Assembly (NCBI GenBank): GCA_035651995.1
Contig: DASRER010000045.1
Span: forward strand, 1-46,947
Direction of reading: 5' to 3'
Length of the DNA stretch: 46,947 nucleotides
DNA from: Terriglobales bacterium
GTDB taxonomy: Bacteria; Acidobacteriota; Terriglobia; Terriglobales; Acidobacteriaceae
Position numbers and translations under genes: made by a program. Below, one piece after another: positions 24,555 to 33,169 of the stretch. Each line of letters opens with the position of its first letter. Positions within the stretch are counted from its first letter, which is position 1. Under the pieces are notes generated by a model that had not been told where the DNA came from, made no database searches, and saw only the letters and a list, made by a program, of their open reading frames with translations.

Positions 24555-25706
24555 GTGATCTCCACCGCCACTGCTCCGCAGCCGGTCAGCGTTGCATCGC
24601 CAGCCGGCGCGCGCTTCCACCTGGGTTATGCGCGCACGCTCGACGGAGTGCGCGCCCTAGCCGTCCTGGCGGTGATGTCGGTACATGCCAACCTGCCGGG
24701 GATGCGCGGCGGGTTTCTTGGCGTGGAAGCCTTCTTCGTGCTCAGTGGATTTCTGATCACCGCGCTTCTGATGGAGGAGTGGGAGAAGCGAGGCGGCATC
24801 AGCCTGCGAATGTTCTACGCCCGGCGCGCGCTGCGGCTCCTGCCTGCCCTGTTCGTCTGCGTTGCGGTGGTCACCCTCTTTACCGCCATGCGAACACCTC
24901 CCGAAGACGCGGCCGCCACGCGCCATAGCGCGCTGGCGGCAGTGCTCTACGCGGCCAACTGGGTGCGGGCGTTTCGCATTGAGCCGGCAGCCGACTGGCT
25001 GGCGCACACCTGGTCGCTTTCGATCGAGGAGCAGTTCTACATGCTCTGGCCGCCGCTGCTGGCCTGGCTGCTGCGCGGCAGGGTGAAGACGGCACACGTC
25101 GTCTTGGCCTTGGCCACAGCAGTGGTGGGGGTCGGCGTGTATCGCGCGGCGCTTTTCGGCGCGGGACGCCCGTGGTATCGGCTCTACAATGGCCTCGACA
25201 CGCGGGCGGACTGCCTTCTGACCGGCTGCCTGGTGGGAGTGATCGTCGCGGGCGGGATGTTCAACGCCGCAGGACGAGCGGTCACGGCGCTGAGAGCAGC
25301 AGCTCTGATGTCTCTGGTGGGAGTGCTAGCGGTCGGCGCCCGGGCGACCTACATGGGCGCGCTGCTCTACCTGGGCGGGATGTCGGTGGTGGCGGTGGGA
25401 TTCGCGGCGATCATCATGGCGCTGGTCGTCGCGCCGTGGAGGCCGGTAGCGGCGGCCCTGGAGTGGAAGCCGCTGGTGGGAATTGGACGGATCTCCTACG
25501 GGCTTTATCTGTGGCATGTTCCCGCATTTCATGCGCTGCGCGACGTGCCGTTGCGGACCCGCTACGTCGTCCTGCTGCAATTCGCGGCGGCGTTTGGGTG
25601 CGCCATCGCGTCGTTCTACCTGATCGAAAGACCTTTTCTGCGGCTCAAGCGCCGATTCACGCCCGCGGCCGAACTCAAAGCGCGCGTAATTACCAGCGCC
25701 AGCTAG
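24555..25706 (+). CDS. Acyltransferase 3 (OafA/YrhL family)
   Basis: These integral membrane enzymes transfer acyl groups, usually acetyl, to sugars of surface polysaccharides. About ten hydrophobic segments are present. Hallmarks are RTLDGVRALAVLAVMSVHA (the family motif with the conserved His), FFVLSGFLIT, RALRLLPAL, HTWSLSIEEQFYMLWP and GRISYGLYLWHVP. I set the start at the GTG 24555-24557, which puts the first motif at about residue 26, as is usual. A GTG at 24450 would add 35 residues without support. A TATACT box at 24542-24547 lies just upstream of the chosen start. It is the only plus-strand gene in the polysaccharide half, convergent with the next gene (18-base gap). The stretch 24302-24554 contains no other gene that I can see. 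Confidence 0.9.
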   Translation: MISTATAPQPVSVASPAGARFHLGYARTLDGVRALAVLAVMSVHANLPGMRGGFLGVEAFFVLSGFLITALLMEEWEKRGGISLRMFYARRALRLLPALFVCVAVVTLFTAMRTPPEDAAATRHSALAAVLYAANWVRAFRIEPAADWLAHTWSLSIEEQFYMLWPPLLAWLLRGRVKTAHVVLALATAVVGVGVYRAALFGAGRPWYRLYNGLDTRADCLLTGCLVGVIVAGGMFNAAGRAVTALRAAALMSLVGVLAVGARATYMGALLYLGGMSVVAVGFAAIIMALVVAPWRPVAAALEWKPLVGIGRISYGLYLWHVPAFHALRDVPLRTRYVVLLQFAAAFGCAIASFYLIERPFLRLKRRFTPAAELKARVITSAS

Positions 25707-25724
25707 TTCTCACCTTCACACACC

Positions 25725-27116
25725 TTACCGCTGCTGCTCGTGCTTTCCCCGCAGGTGATCTAGCAGCCGCGTGGACGCCGGACCGGCGCGCAGTGTGCGC
25801 ACGATCTGGAGATCGTGCCAGTCCCAGGCGCGTTGCGGCGCAACGTCAATGCTGACCGGTGCGCTGCTCCAGTCTCCATTCGGATGGAAGTAAGCGCCGA
25901 TCACCTGCACGCCGAAGGAGAGCGCGACCGCCAGCGCGAACGCCGGCTTGAGCAGGCGCGACGAGGTCAGCGCCGGCCAGAGTGGAACCAGGAAAAATGT
26001 GAGCAGCGGAAGAATGTCGCACATGTAGCGCGGGCCGAAGCAGTATCCGGCATACCAGCGCTCGAGCTTGGCATACAGAAACAGGTGCAGCACCGCGCCG
26101 ATCACCAGCGCGCGCGACCATCCGTGCTGATGGTTGCGCCACAGCCGGATCGCGCCCCACGCGGCGAACAGCGTCCAGGGAACGAAGATGAACAGTCCGC
26201 GATTGGGGCTGGCCAGCAATCCCGCCAAGCCTTCGAAAAAGTTACCGCGGAAGCCGCTGGCCGCCCGCGCGTAGCCCATCGATTCCAGCGCCTGCGTGTA
26301 GGCGCCGAGCAGATTGCCGAAGTAATAGAGGTTATAACCGAAAACGAGCGCGCCGATCATGACGATGGGCGCGAGCAATGGTAGAGCGCGGGCGCGGCTC
26401 TTCCACAGCATCCACAGGAAAACGGGCGCGACCGTGACCACGTTGGTCGGCTTGTTGGCGGCCGCGAGAGCGATCGCGAGCCCGGTCAGGAGCGCGGACC
26501 GCGGAGAACCGTCGTCGCGGACGAGCGCCCAGATCAGCAGCGCCAGGCACAGCTCGGTGAAGCCGTGCAGCCACAGCACCTGGCTGGCGGTGCTCCACGT
26601 CGGCGAAGCGAGGGCGTAGATGAGCGTGAGTGCCAGCGCGCCGCCCGTGGGCAGCAGCCGGCGCAGCGCGAGGTAAAGAATTCCCGCCGAGAGCGCGGCG
26701 ATGAGCGCGGCGCTGAGTTTTTCCATCGCCTCGGCGACGAACAACATGGCGCGCGGCGAAGGCTGGCGTTGCGAGACCCATACGGCGGCGGGGACGTACA
26801 GCGGCGTCACCACGAGCGGCGTGAGCACCGGATAGCTCGACATCCAGTGGCCGCGGCTCTGCGTGGCGAAGTACACGCCGTAGGGCATGCCTCTCCGCTT
26901 GTAGATTTCCAGGTGTGGAGCGATGAAGCGGTCTACGTCGAGGCGGGCGTCGAGCAGGATGCTGAACGGGACGTAGCGGACGGCGTCGGTGTCGCCCGTA
27001 GAGATGTAGCGGAGGTTAGCGAGGTAAGCGAGGAAGAGGAAAACCGCGAGAAGGGCGGCGGCGCGGGGAGCTGAGGTGCTGCTCAGTTGTTTTCGCGTTG
27101 GCGCGGCAGTTGGCAC
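25725..27116 (-). CDS. Polytopic GT-C-like membrane protein (probable glycosyltransferase)
   Basis: The 463-residue product has about ten to twelve hydrophobic segments and an early periplasmic loop with STGDTDAVRYVPFSIL. This resembles the acidic loop of GT-C glycosyltransferases that use polyprenyl-linked sugars. Near the C-terminus is ERWYAGYCFGPRYMCDILPL, similar to loops in PMT/ArnT-like or DUF-type membrane proteins. No family signature is decisive. Place in the locus suggests a role in modifying the polysaccharide or lipid carrier. The start, GTG 27114-27116, lies inside the left arm of the dispersed repeat 27110-27180; I found no other start before the first membrane segment. Confidence 0.72.
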   Translation of the reverse strand: MPTAAPTRKQLSSTSAPRAAALLAVFLFLAYLANLRYISTGDTDAVRYVPFSILLDARLDVDRFIAPHLEIYKRRGMPYGVYFATQSRGHWMSSYPVLTPLVVTPLYVPAAVWVSQRQPSPRAMLFVAEAMEKLSAALIAALSAGILYLALRRLLPTGGALALTLIYALASPTWSTASQVLWLHGFTELCLALLIWALVRDDGSPRSALLTGLAIALAAANKPTNVVTVAPVFLWMLWKSRARALPLLAPIVMIGALVFGYNLYYFGNLLGAYTQALESMGYARAASGFRGNFFEGLAGLLASPNRGLFIFVPWTLFAAWGAIRLWRNHQHGWSRALVIGAVLHLFLYAKLERWYAGYCFGPRYMCDILPLLTFFLVPLWPALTSSRLLKPAFALAVALSFGVQVIGAYFHPNGDWSSAPVSIDVAPQRAWDWHDLQIVRTLRAGPASTRLLDHLRGKHEQQR

Positions 27117-27180
27117 TTAGCAGTTGGCATCTGGCCTTGAAAGACCGTGCGCTGGCCAAGTGCCAAGTGCTAATTGCCAA
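27110..27180. repeat. Dispersed inverted repeat (CTTAGCA family), copy 2
   Basis: Arms TTGGCACTTAGCAGTTGGCA (27110-27129) and TGCCAAGTGCTAATTGCCAA (27161-27180) pair in 18 of 20 positions around a 31-base loop. The loop holds a smaller CTGGCC repeat. The core matches copy 1 at 955-1023. The gap 27117-27190 contains little else. Confidence 0.8.
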
Positions 27181-27190
27181 GTGCTGTTTC

Positions 27191-28006
27191 CTAGATGTCC
27201 TTCGGGCGTTTACCGAGCGCCTGCAAAATCACACGCCCAACGAAGGCGGGATTGTTGACCAGGTAGCGCATGAAGAGTCGCCGCGGCTCGGTGCACACGC
27301 GGAAAAACCATTCCATGCCGATGCGCTGCATCCAGCGCGGCGCCATCGGCTTGTTGCCGCTCAGGAAGTCGAAGGCGGCGCCGACGCCCGCCATCACGCC
27401 GCAGCGCATGCGACCGACGTGCTCGGCCATGAATCGTTCCATGGCGCCGGGACCCACAGCCATCCAGAAGATGTCAGCGCCGGAGGCGTTCACGCGTTCG
27501 ACAACCTCGGCGTCTTCTTCGGGGGTGAGCGGACGGAACGGCGGGCAGTAAGTTCCGGCCACCTGCAATCCCGGGAAGCGTTCACTCAAGTTCTCAGCGA
27601 GGCGATCAGCGACGCCGGGCATGGCGCCGTAGAAGTAATGCTTCCAGCCGCGCGGAAGGCCGTACTCACACGCCGCCAGCATCAGGTCGGGGCCGCAGAC
27701 GCGCTCCACGTGCTTGAAACCCTTCAGGCGCGTCAGCCAGAGCAGCGGCACCCCATCCGGCGTCACCAGGCCCGCCTGGTTGTGGATGCGGCGCAGCTCC
27801 TCGTCATGCTGGCACATCATCACCAGGTGCGTGTTGGCCACGCAGATGTAGTGAGGATCACCGGCGGTGATCCACTGCTCTATCGCGCGCAGGGCGGTCT
27901 CCATGTTGATGGGGCTGACGCCGACGCCGAGGATGTTGGCGCGCTTGCGCACGAACGGGCGCGTGTTTACCTGTCGCCCGGGAGCAGTTGTGACCGAAGA
28001 AACCAA
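27191..28006 (-). CDS. WecG/TagA/CpsF-family glycosyltransferase (GT26)
   Basis: This family adds a sugar, often N-acetylmannosamine or its uronate, to a polyprenyl-linked acceptor at the cytoplasmic membrane face. The 271-residue product carries NILGVGVSPINMETAL, CVANTHLVMM, LVTPDGVPLLWL, and in the C-terminal half FWMAVGPGAMERFMAEHVGR and GVGAAFDFLSG. These are family landmarks; the usual GTPKQE segment is changed to GPGAME. The C-terminus (RVCTEPRRLFMRYL) is the typical membrane-binding tail. It follows the nucleotide-sugar dehydrogenase by nine bases. The dehydrogenase could supply a uronate donor, but the donor cannot be read from sequence. Confidence 0.9.
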   Translation of the reverse strand: MVSSVTTAPGRQVNTRPFVRKRANILGVGVSPINMETALRAIEQWITAGDPHYICVANTHLVMMCQHDEELRRIHNQAGLVTPDGVPLLWLTRLKGFKHVERVCGPDLMLAACEYGLPRGWKHYFYGAMPGVADRLAENLSERFPGLQVAGTYCPPFRPLTPEEDAEVVERVNASGADIFWMAVGPGAMERFMAEHVGRMRCGVMAGVGAAFDFLSGNKPMAPRWMQRIGMEWFFRVCTEPRRLFMRYLVNNPAFVGRVILQALGKRPKDI

Positions 28007-28015
28007 CGTCTGATT

Positions 28016-29389
28016 CTACAGCGCTCCGGCGCGCTGCGCTTCGACGCGGCGCGCGCGCGCCTGGTCATCGCGTCCGACGCCCACAGCGACGTACTGCACC
28101 CAACTGCAATCGCGCAACTCCGAAGCGAGTACCCGCCAGCAATCGAAGACGAGCACGCGCTGCTTGTGCACCGGGAAGTCGGCGGCGCGCAGGCTGCGGA
28201 ATTCTTCGCAAGGCTGCGCGATGACAACCACGTCGGCGCTGCGCAGGCACTCCAGCGCGGAGTTCATGTACTGCACGCTGTCTTTCAGCACGACGTGCGC
28301 GTTTTCCATCGCGAGCGGATCGTAAACCGCGACCACGTGGCCGGCGTCCGCCAGTTTCTGGGCGAGCATCAAGCCCTGGGACTCTTCGACCACGTTGGTG
28401 TTCGGCTTGTAGGCGAGCCCGAGCAGACCCACCGTCATGCCCGGCTTCAGCAGTTCTTCAATGCGCTGCGCCTGCCGGTTCAGCAGCAGGTGGTTCATGC
28501 GATCGGTGGCCTCGGCCAGCGCCGCGGGCGCGCCCAGCGCCGTGGCCATCGAGCTGAGGGCCTTGTTGTCGCGCGGGAAACAGGGACCGCCGTACCCGAG
28601 TCCGCCGGTGAGGTACTTGCGTCCGATGCGTGAATCGTGGCCGATGGCCTTGCTGACAGCGTCCACGTCGGCGCCGGGCAGTTCTTCGCACACCGCCGCC
28701 AGCATGTTGGCGAACGTGATCTTCATCGTGACAAAAGTATTGATGGAGATCTTCACCAGCTCGGCGTTCACCAGGTTCATGCGCATGACAGTCGCACTGT
28801 TCAGGGTGAAGCTCTTGTACCACGACTCCAGTTCGGTGCCCGCGCGCTCATCGTGCTCGCCGATAAGGACGAAGTCGGGATGGAGCAGGTCGTGGATCAC
28901 GCTGCCGAGCGCGATAAACTCCGGGTTGTAGCAGACGCCGAAATCGCGCCCGCACTTCTTGCCGGATTCTTCTTCGATCAGCGGCAGGATGCCAAACTCG
29001 GTGGCGCCCGGCAGCACCGTGCTGGTGAGCGCCACCAGGTGGTAGTCCTTCTTGGCGCGCAGGGCGCGGCCGATTTCACGCGCTGCTTGCGCCGCGTAGC
29101 GGATGGAAAAGCCGCCGGCTTCATCCGACGGGGTTGGAACGATGATGAAGGTGAGGCCGGAGGCGCGCACCGCTTCCTGAAAGTCGGTGGTGGCGCGGAG
29201 GCGGCCATGGTTCGCCGCGATGTATTCGGCCAGTTCGGGTTCGACCACCGGAGCACGGTTGCTGTTGATGGCGTCCACCGTGCTCGAGTTGACGTCCACG
29301 CCAGTTACCTGCATGCCGCGGCTCGCCATGGCCGCCGCCATGCAAGCTCCCAGCTTTCCCAAACCCACAACAGAAACGCGATCGATCAT
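28016..29389 (-). CDS. Nucleotide-sugar 6-dehydrogenase (UDP-glucose/GDP-mannose dehydrogenase family)
   Basis: The enzyme oxidises the C6 hydroxyl of a nucleotide sugar to a carboxylate using two NAD, giving uronic acid donors. The 457-residue product has an N-terminal Rossmann motif (VVGLGKLGACMAAAMASRGM, from 7), CYNPEFIALGS (153-163), NAELVKISINTFVTMKITFA with the catalytic Lys, and the nucleophile in GLGYGGPCFPRDNKAL (C270). The C-terminal UDP-binding domain follows. I chose ATG 29387-29389, with GGGAG upstream. Whether the substrate is UDP-glucose, UDP-ManNAc or GDP-mannose is not decided. The nearby WecG-type transferase makes an amino-sugar uronate conceivable. Confidence 0.93.
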   Translation of the reverse strand: MIDRVSVVGLGKLGACMAAAMASRGMQVTGVDVNSSTVDAINSNRAPVVEPELAEYIAANHGRLRATTDFQEAVRASGLTFIIVPTPSDEAGGFSIRYAAQAAREIGRALRAKKDYHLVALTSTVLPGATEFGILPLIEEESGKKCGRDFGVCYNPEFIALGSVIHDLLHPDFVLIGEHDERAGTELESWYKSFTLNSATVMRMNLVNAELVKISINTFVTMKITFANMLAAVCEELPGADVDAVSKAIGHDSRIGRKYLTGGLGYGGPCFPRDNKALSSMATALGAPAALAEATDRMNHLLLNRQAQRIEELLKPGMTVGLLGLAYKPNTNVVEESQGLMLAQKLADAGHVVAVYDPLAMENAHVVLKDSVQYMNSALECLRSADVVVIAQPCEEFRSLRAADFPVHKQRVLVFDCWRVLASELRDCSWVQYVAVGVGRDDQARARRVEAQRAGAL

Positions 29390-29499
29390 GCTTTCTCCCG
29401 GAACCGTCGTCTCCTTCTCTGCTTCCGTCCTGCCGGGAAAGCCGCGCAGGACATGACCCGCCACCCTGGCGCCGGGTGTGGGTTGATACGTCCTTGAAT

Positions 29500-29530
29500 C
29501 TTATAAATCGTAACCAGTGTCGATTGGCAA
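29500..29530 (-). promoter_or_regulatory. Candidate promoter for the dehydrogenase-WecG group
   Basis: On the minus strand, TTGCCA (29525-29530) is followed after 19 bases by TATAAG (29500-29505), or after 18 by TTATAA. It lies in an AT-rich patch of the 203-base gap 29390-29592, about 110 bases before the dehydrogenase start. The rest of the gap shows nothing recognisable. Confidence 0.35.
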
Positions 29531-29592
29531 GTGCAAAGTTGTCCTGGTCGAAACTCGGGTCGCTGAACCGCTGGAAGCCGCAGCGCCCGATT

Positions 29593-30447
29593 TTACTTGC
29601 TGGCGCGCAAAACGAAGAACCAGCCCCAGCGGTCAGGGAGAAGCGGATGCAGCCAGCGCGCGAAGGCCCGCGTGTCGTACGGTGTTTTGATGGCCTTGCC
29701 GGAAAACTCGCTGTAGGCCGCAAACATCTTTTTCAGCTCATTGAACGTATAGGCCTTCGTTCCCTTGCTCTCAACGTGCTGCCAAACCACCTGCCGGAAG
29801 GTGCGCCACGGGCGTCCGCGCAGCAGCGCGTAATAGGCCCAGGCGGTGAGGACCTTGAGCGAGCGCCGGTGGTACATCATGCCGATGAAGGCGCCTCCCG
29901 GCTTGAGAATTCGGTGTATCTCGTCCACGATTTTCTCGGGATGCTCGGAGTGATGGATGACGCCCCAGGAGTAGACCACGTCGAAGAAATTGTCGTCGAA
30001 CGGCAGCGACTCGGCGTCGGCGCGCTGCAATCGCGATGAGAGGCCGTAAAGCGCGAGGCGCTGGCGAGTGAGCTCAATGGCGGTGTCGGTGAGGTCCACG
30101 CCATAGCAATCGGCCCCGGCGCGCGCCCATTGAAGATGGTCCACGCCCGCGCCCACTCCCACTTCAAGCAGCCGCTTGCCCCTGGCTTCGGGAAACCGCG
30201 CCACCTGGTGAATGAACGGTTCTTTGGCGTAGCGGGCGCGCTCGGTCGCTTCGAACCACTCGCGTGTGCGTTCTGTCGCGCTGTTTATCGCGGAGGCAGG
30301 AACGCCACAGGGCGACTTTTCCCAGTACTGGCGCACCTCCTGATTGAGCATGCTGGTCACGGCGCGCGCCGGGGTGGAGACTTCCCGCCCGCCCATTGCT
30401 CCTGGGTCTTTTTCGAAAGCGGCTTGGGAATTTGTCTCGGAACTCAT
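29593..30447 (-). CDS. SAM-dependent methyltransferase (class I)
   Basis: The 284-residue product has a non-conserved N-terminus and a region (EVRQYWEKSPCGVPASA) typical of a subgroup of Methyltransf_11 enzymes. The SAM core follows: KRLLEVGVGAGVDHLQWARA, GVDLTDTAIELTRQRL, DAESLPFDDNFFDVVYSWGV and HHSEHPEKIVDEIHRILKPG. The methyl acceptor is unknown. The ATG at 30445-30447 overlaps the flippase stop (ATGA), which decides against a much longer in-frame reading. Translational coupling to the flippase suggests a polysaccharide role. Confidence 0.88.
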   Translation of the reverse strand: MSSETNSQAAFEKDPGAMGGREVSTPARAVTSMLNQEVRQYWEKSPCGVPASAINSATERTREWFEATERARYAKEPFIHQVARFPEARGKRLLEVGVGAGVDHLQWARAGADCYGVDLTDTAIELTRQRLALYGLSSRLQRADAESLPFDDNFFDVVYSWGVIHHSEHPEKIVDEIHRILKPGGAFIGMMYHRRSLKVLTAWAYYALLRGRPWRTFRQVVWQHVESKGTKAYTFNELKKMFAAYSEFSGKAIKTPYDTRAFARWLHPLLPDRWGWFFVLRASK

Positions 30448-31931
30448 GCCAGTCGCGGCAGCAGTCTTCTTCCCGCGCTGCGAAGCGCGTGGCGCTCTTC
30501 CAGGCAAACACCGCCTTGCGCAAACAGTACCAGAACGTAGATCGCCGCGCTGAGGAGGCCCGCGGTCAGCAAAACCACGAGCGGCGACGCGGCGAAGTTG
30601 CGCTCCAGCAGCGCCAGCGCGCCGAGCGAGGCGGCGAAAGCAACAGCCATCGTCCTCCACTCGGCAAGCGCGAGCCGTGCGCCACCGTAGCGGGAAGCGA
30701 GCCGGCCGTAGATCACGGCGACCACGATCTGCGCCACCGCCAGGCTGGCTCCGGCGCCGACCGGACCCCAGCGCGGCGCCAGCACGAGCCCGCTGCCAAC
30801 GTTCAGCAGGACGCTGATGATGGAGACGGCGGCGACCTTCCTCTGCCGGTCAATCGCGGGCATGAACAAATGGCTCATCGCGATGATGACGATGCTCACA
30901 AAGTACGGGGCCAGGCAGCGCAGCACGGCAACGCTCTCGGCATACGGCCCGCCGTAGAGCAGAAGCATGAGCGGGCGTCCGAAGACCAGGCAAACGGCTG
31001 CGCCCGGGAGCGCGATGTGCAGCAGCCCGCGCACGCCAAGGCGATAAAGCCGGGCACTCTCCAGCGGGTCCACTTTGAAGCGCGAGGCCATCGGCGCGTA
31101 CAGGCTCGCTGAGACTGCCGTGCACAGGAGCACGGCGGGCATCACCGTCTTGAACGCCGCCTGGAAGATGCCGGTGGCGTGCTCGCCCGCGAAGAACGTC
31201 ACAATGACGGGCGGCACGTACATGTTGGCGCGCTCGCACACCAAAAGCACCGCCAGCGGAAGCGCCTGTCGCCAGATGTCGGCGATGAACAACCGGTCGA
31301 GCCCGAGCGGAAACCAGCCAATGCGCCGGACCAGCAAAACGAGCGCAAACAGAAGCGAAGCCAATCGCGCGCCCAGATAGAGCCAGCCAATCGCCTGAAG
31401 TCCGTAGCCCTGGCGGAGCAGCCACCAGCCGGCAGCCAGTGCCGCCATGCGCTCCACTCCGAGCGAAAAGGCTTCGTAAGAATTGCGCTGATGTCCGCGA
31501 AACACCGAGCAGAGATACAGTGTCATGCTCCGCAGATGCTCGGAAACGAGGATGATGGTGAGGAAGACCGCGTTCCGCCGCATGTAGGCACTGAACCCAA
31601 ACGGCAGCATGGAGATCGCGAGCACGGCGACAGAGAGCAGGGCGCGCAGGGCCAGTCCCGTGGCGATAAATTGCTTCTGCCGTTCGGCGTCGCTGGTGGC
31701 GACCAGCTTGGTCATGGCCACGCTGATGCCCGGGTCGGCGAGGACGGAGAACAGCAGCGAATACGAAAGCGCGAACCCCAGCCGGCCGAAATCGCCGGTC
31801 CCCAAATAGCGCGCGAGGAAAACGGTGAACAGGAAAACGACCACCGTTTCGAACACCGAGTAACTCACGAGCACGGCCGTGTTGGCCATCAGGCCGGTGC
31901 GTGGGCGGAGCTGAGCAGTGGCCGCGCTCAT
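30444..31931 (-). CDS. Wzx-type polysaccharide flippase (copy A)
   Basis: The product would flip polyprenyl-linked oligosaccharide across the inner membrane. The 495-residue protein has about twelve to fourteen hydrophobic segments and the MATE/MurJ-like N-terminus VFLARYLGTGDFGRLGFALS. It is clearly related to the second flippase at 34153-35679: SAYMRRNAVFLTIILVSEHL and SVFRGHQRN here correspond to SAYLRQNAFFIMIVGGSEVL and AVFRGFQSM there. The ATG at 31929-31931 overlaps the stop of the upstream GT4 gene (ATGA). Confidence 0.9.
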   Translation of the reverse strand: MSAATAQLRPRTGLMANTAVLVSYSVFETVVVFLFTVFLARYLGTGDFGRLGFALSYSLLFSVLADPGISVAMTKLVATSDAERQKQFIATGLALRALLSVAVLAISMLPFGFSAYMRRNAVFLTIILVSEHLRSMTLYLCSVFRGHQRNSYEAFSLGVERMAALAAGWWLLRQGYGLQAIGWLYLGARLASLLFALVLLVRRIGWFPLGLDRLFIADIWRQALPLAVLLVCERANMYVPPVIVTFFAGEHATGIFQAAFKTVMPAVLLCTAVSASLYAPMASRFKVDPLESARLYRLGVRGLLHIALPGAAVCLVFGRPLMLLLYGGPYAESVAVLRCLAPYFVSIVIIAMSHLFMPAIDRQRKVAAVSIISVLLNVGSGLVLAPRWGPVGAGASLAVAQIVVAVIYGRLASRYGGARLALAEWRTMAVAFAASLGALALLERNFAASPLVVLLTAGLLSAAIYVLVLFAQGGVCLEERHALRSAGRRLLPRLA

Positions 31932-33169
31932 GCCGTCATCGCTCTTTCCGCGCAAAGCATTCGATAGACCTGCATCAGTCCCTGGTAGTGAGTTTCGCGC
32001 GAAAACTGGCGCTCCACTTTCTGGCGTCCCGCTTCGCCCCACGCGCGACTTAACTCCGGGTTCGTCAGCAGAAACTCAAGCTTGTCCGCAAGGTCGGCCG
32101 CGTCGCCGGGCCTGAACAGCAACCCGGTGCTTCCTTCGTCCACCAGCTCGGGAATCCCGCCCAGGCGCGATGCCACCACCGGCTTGCCGAGGGCATATGT
32201 CTCCAGGATGGCGAGTGGCTGGTTCTCGTACCAGATGGAGGGCACCACGGCCACGGCACAGCCTTCGATCAGAGCCCCCATTTCCTGGCGCGAACGCACG
32301 AAGGGCAGCAATTGCAATTTGCCATTCGACCGCGCGGCGTGGCCGGCCAGTTCGTCACGCAGCGGGCCGTCACCGACGATCAGGATCGGCTTGCTGATCC
32401 TTTGTGCGGCGTCGGGCAAGGTCCGGACACCCTTGTTTGCCGAAAGCCGTCCGAAATAAAGGACGTAGTCGCCTGGTTCTTTCCGGGGCGCGTTGGGGAG
32501 CGTCTCGAGAAAAACTGGCAAATACGTGATACGTTCCGGCGGCACGCCGAACTCGATCATTTTTTGGCGCAGGAACCGGCTGGGCGAAATCAGCTGCGAG
32601 ACTTTTTCCCAGGTGCGCCGCGCGGCGTGAACGTACTTGTTCAACATCCCCATGGCGCTGGCTGGAATGCTCTCGTGGAAACAGCGGTGGAGCACGGCAT
32701 TGTAATGGCGGCCGCCATGGCACCGCTCGCACACTTGATCGTGGACGAACAAGGTGCCGGCCGTGCACACCATGCTGTAGTCGTGCAAAGTCATCACCGC
32801 CGGGACACCTTCCTCGGCCAGCGCGTCGAAGATGGAGGGCGACAGCTGGTAGTTGATGTTGTGGGCGTGCGCGATGTCGGGGCGAAACTCGCGCACCATC
32901 GCCTGCAGATCGCGGTAGGCCTGCCGATTGTAAACCCCCTCAAAGAACGCGTCCGCTTTGCGCCGCAATGAAAGCGTTCCGAGATCCGCTTCCGTGAAAC
33001 CACCTTTGACAAAGAATTGCGCATACTTTGACTCAACATTGTTCGGGTGCGCCGTGGCGAAATGTCCAACCTCGTGACCTTGGTCCTCCAGCAGGGCACA
33101 AGTCCTGAAGAAGACTTGGTCGGCGCCGCCGCGGCTGTGGAAGAACTTATTGATTTGCAGAACGCGCAT
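31928..33169 (-). CDS. Glycosyltransferase family 4 (copy A)
   Basis: A retaining GT-B glycosyltransferase that would add a sugar to the lipid-linked repeat unit. The 413-residue product begins MRVLQINKFFHSRGGADQVF. An acceptor-side segment includes HDYSMVCTAGTLFVHDQVCE with a CxxC pair (CERC). The donor-side domain has YVLYFGRLSANKGVRTL and the E-x7-E motif in WYENQPLAILETYALGKPVV (about 306-325). It overlaps the epimerase by 23 bases. Its architecture matches GT4 copy B (35657-36829), including cysteines between the two halves. Confidence 0.92.
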   Translation of the reverse strand: MRVLQINKFFHSRGGADQVFFRTCALLEDQGHEVGHFATAHPNNVESKYAQFFVKGGFTEADLGTLSLRRKADAFFEGVYNRQAYRDLQAMVREFRPDIAHAHNINYQLSPSIFDALAEEGVPAVMTLHDYSMVCTAGTLFVHDQVCERCHGGRHYNAVLHRCFHESIPASAMGMLNKYVHAARRTWEKVSQLISPSRFLRQKMIEFGVPPERITYLPVFLETLPNAPRKEPGDYVLYFGRLSANKGVRTLPDAAQRISKPILIVGDGPLRDELAGHAARSNGKLQLLPFVRSRQEMGALIEGCAVAVVPSIWYENQPLAILETYALGKPVVASRLGGIPELVDEGSTGLLFRPGDAADLADKLEFLLTNPELSRAWGEAGRQKVERQFSRETHYQGLMQVYRMLCAERAMTA

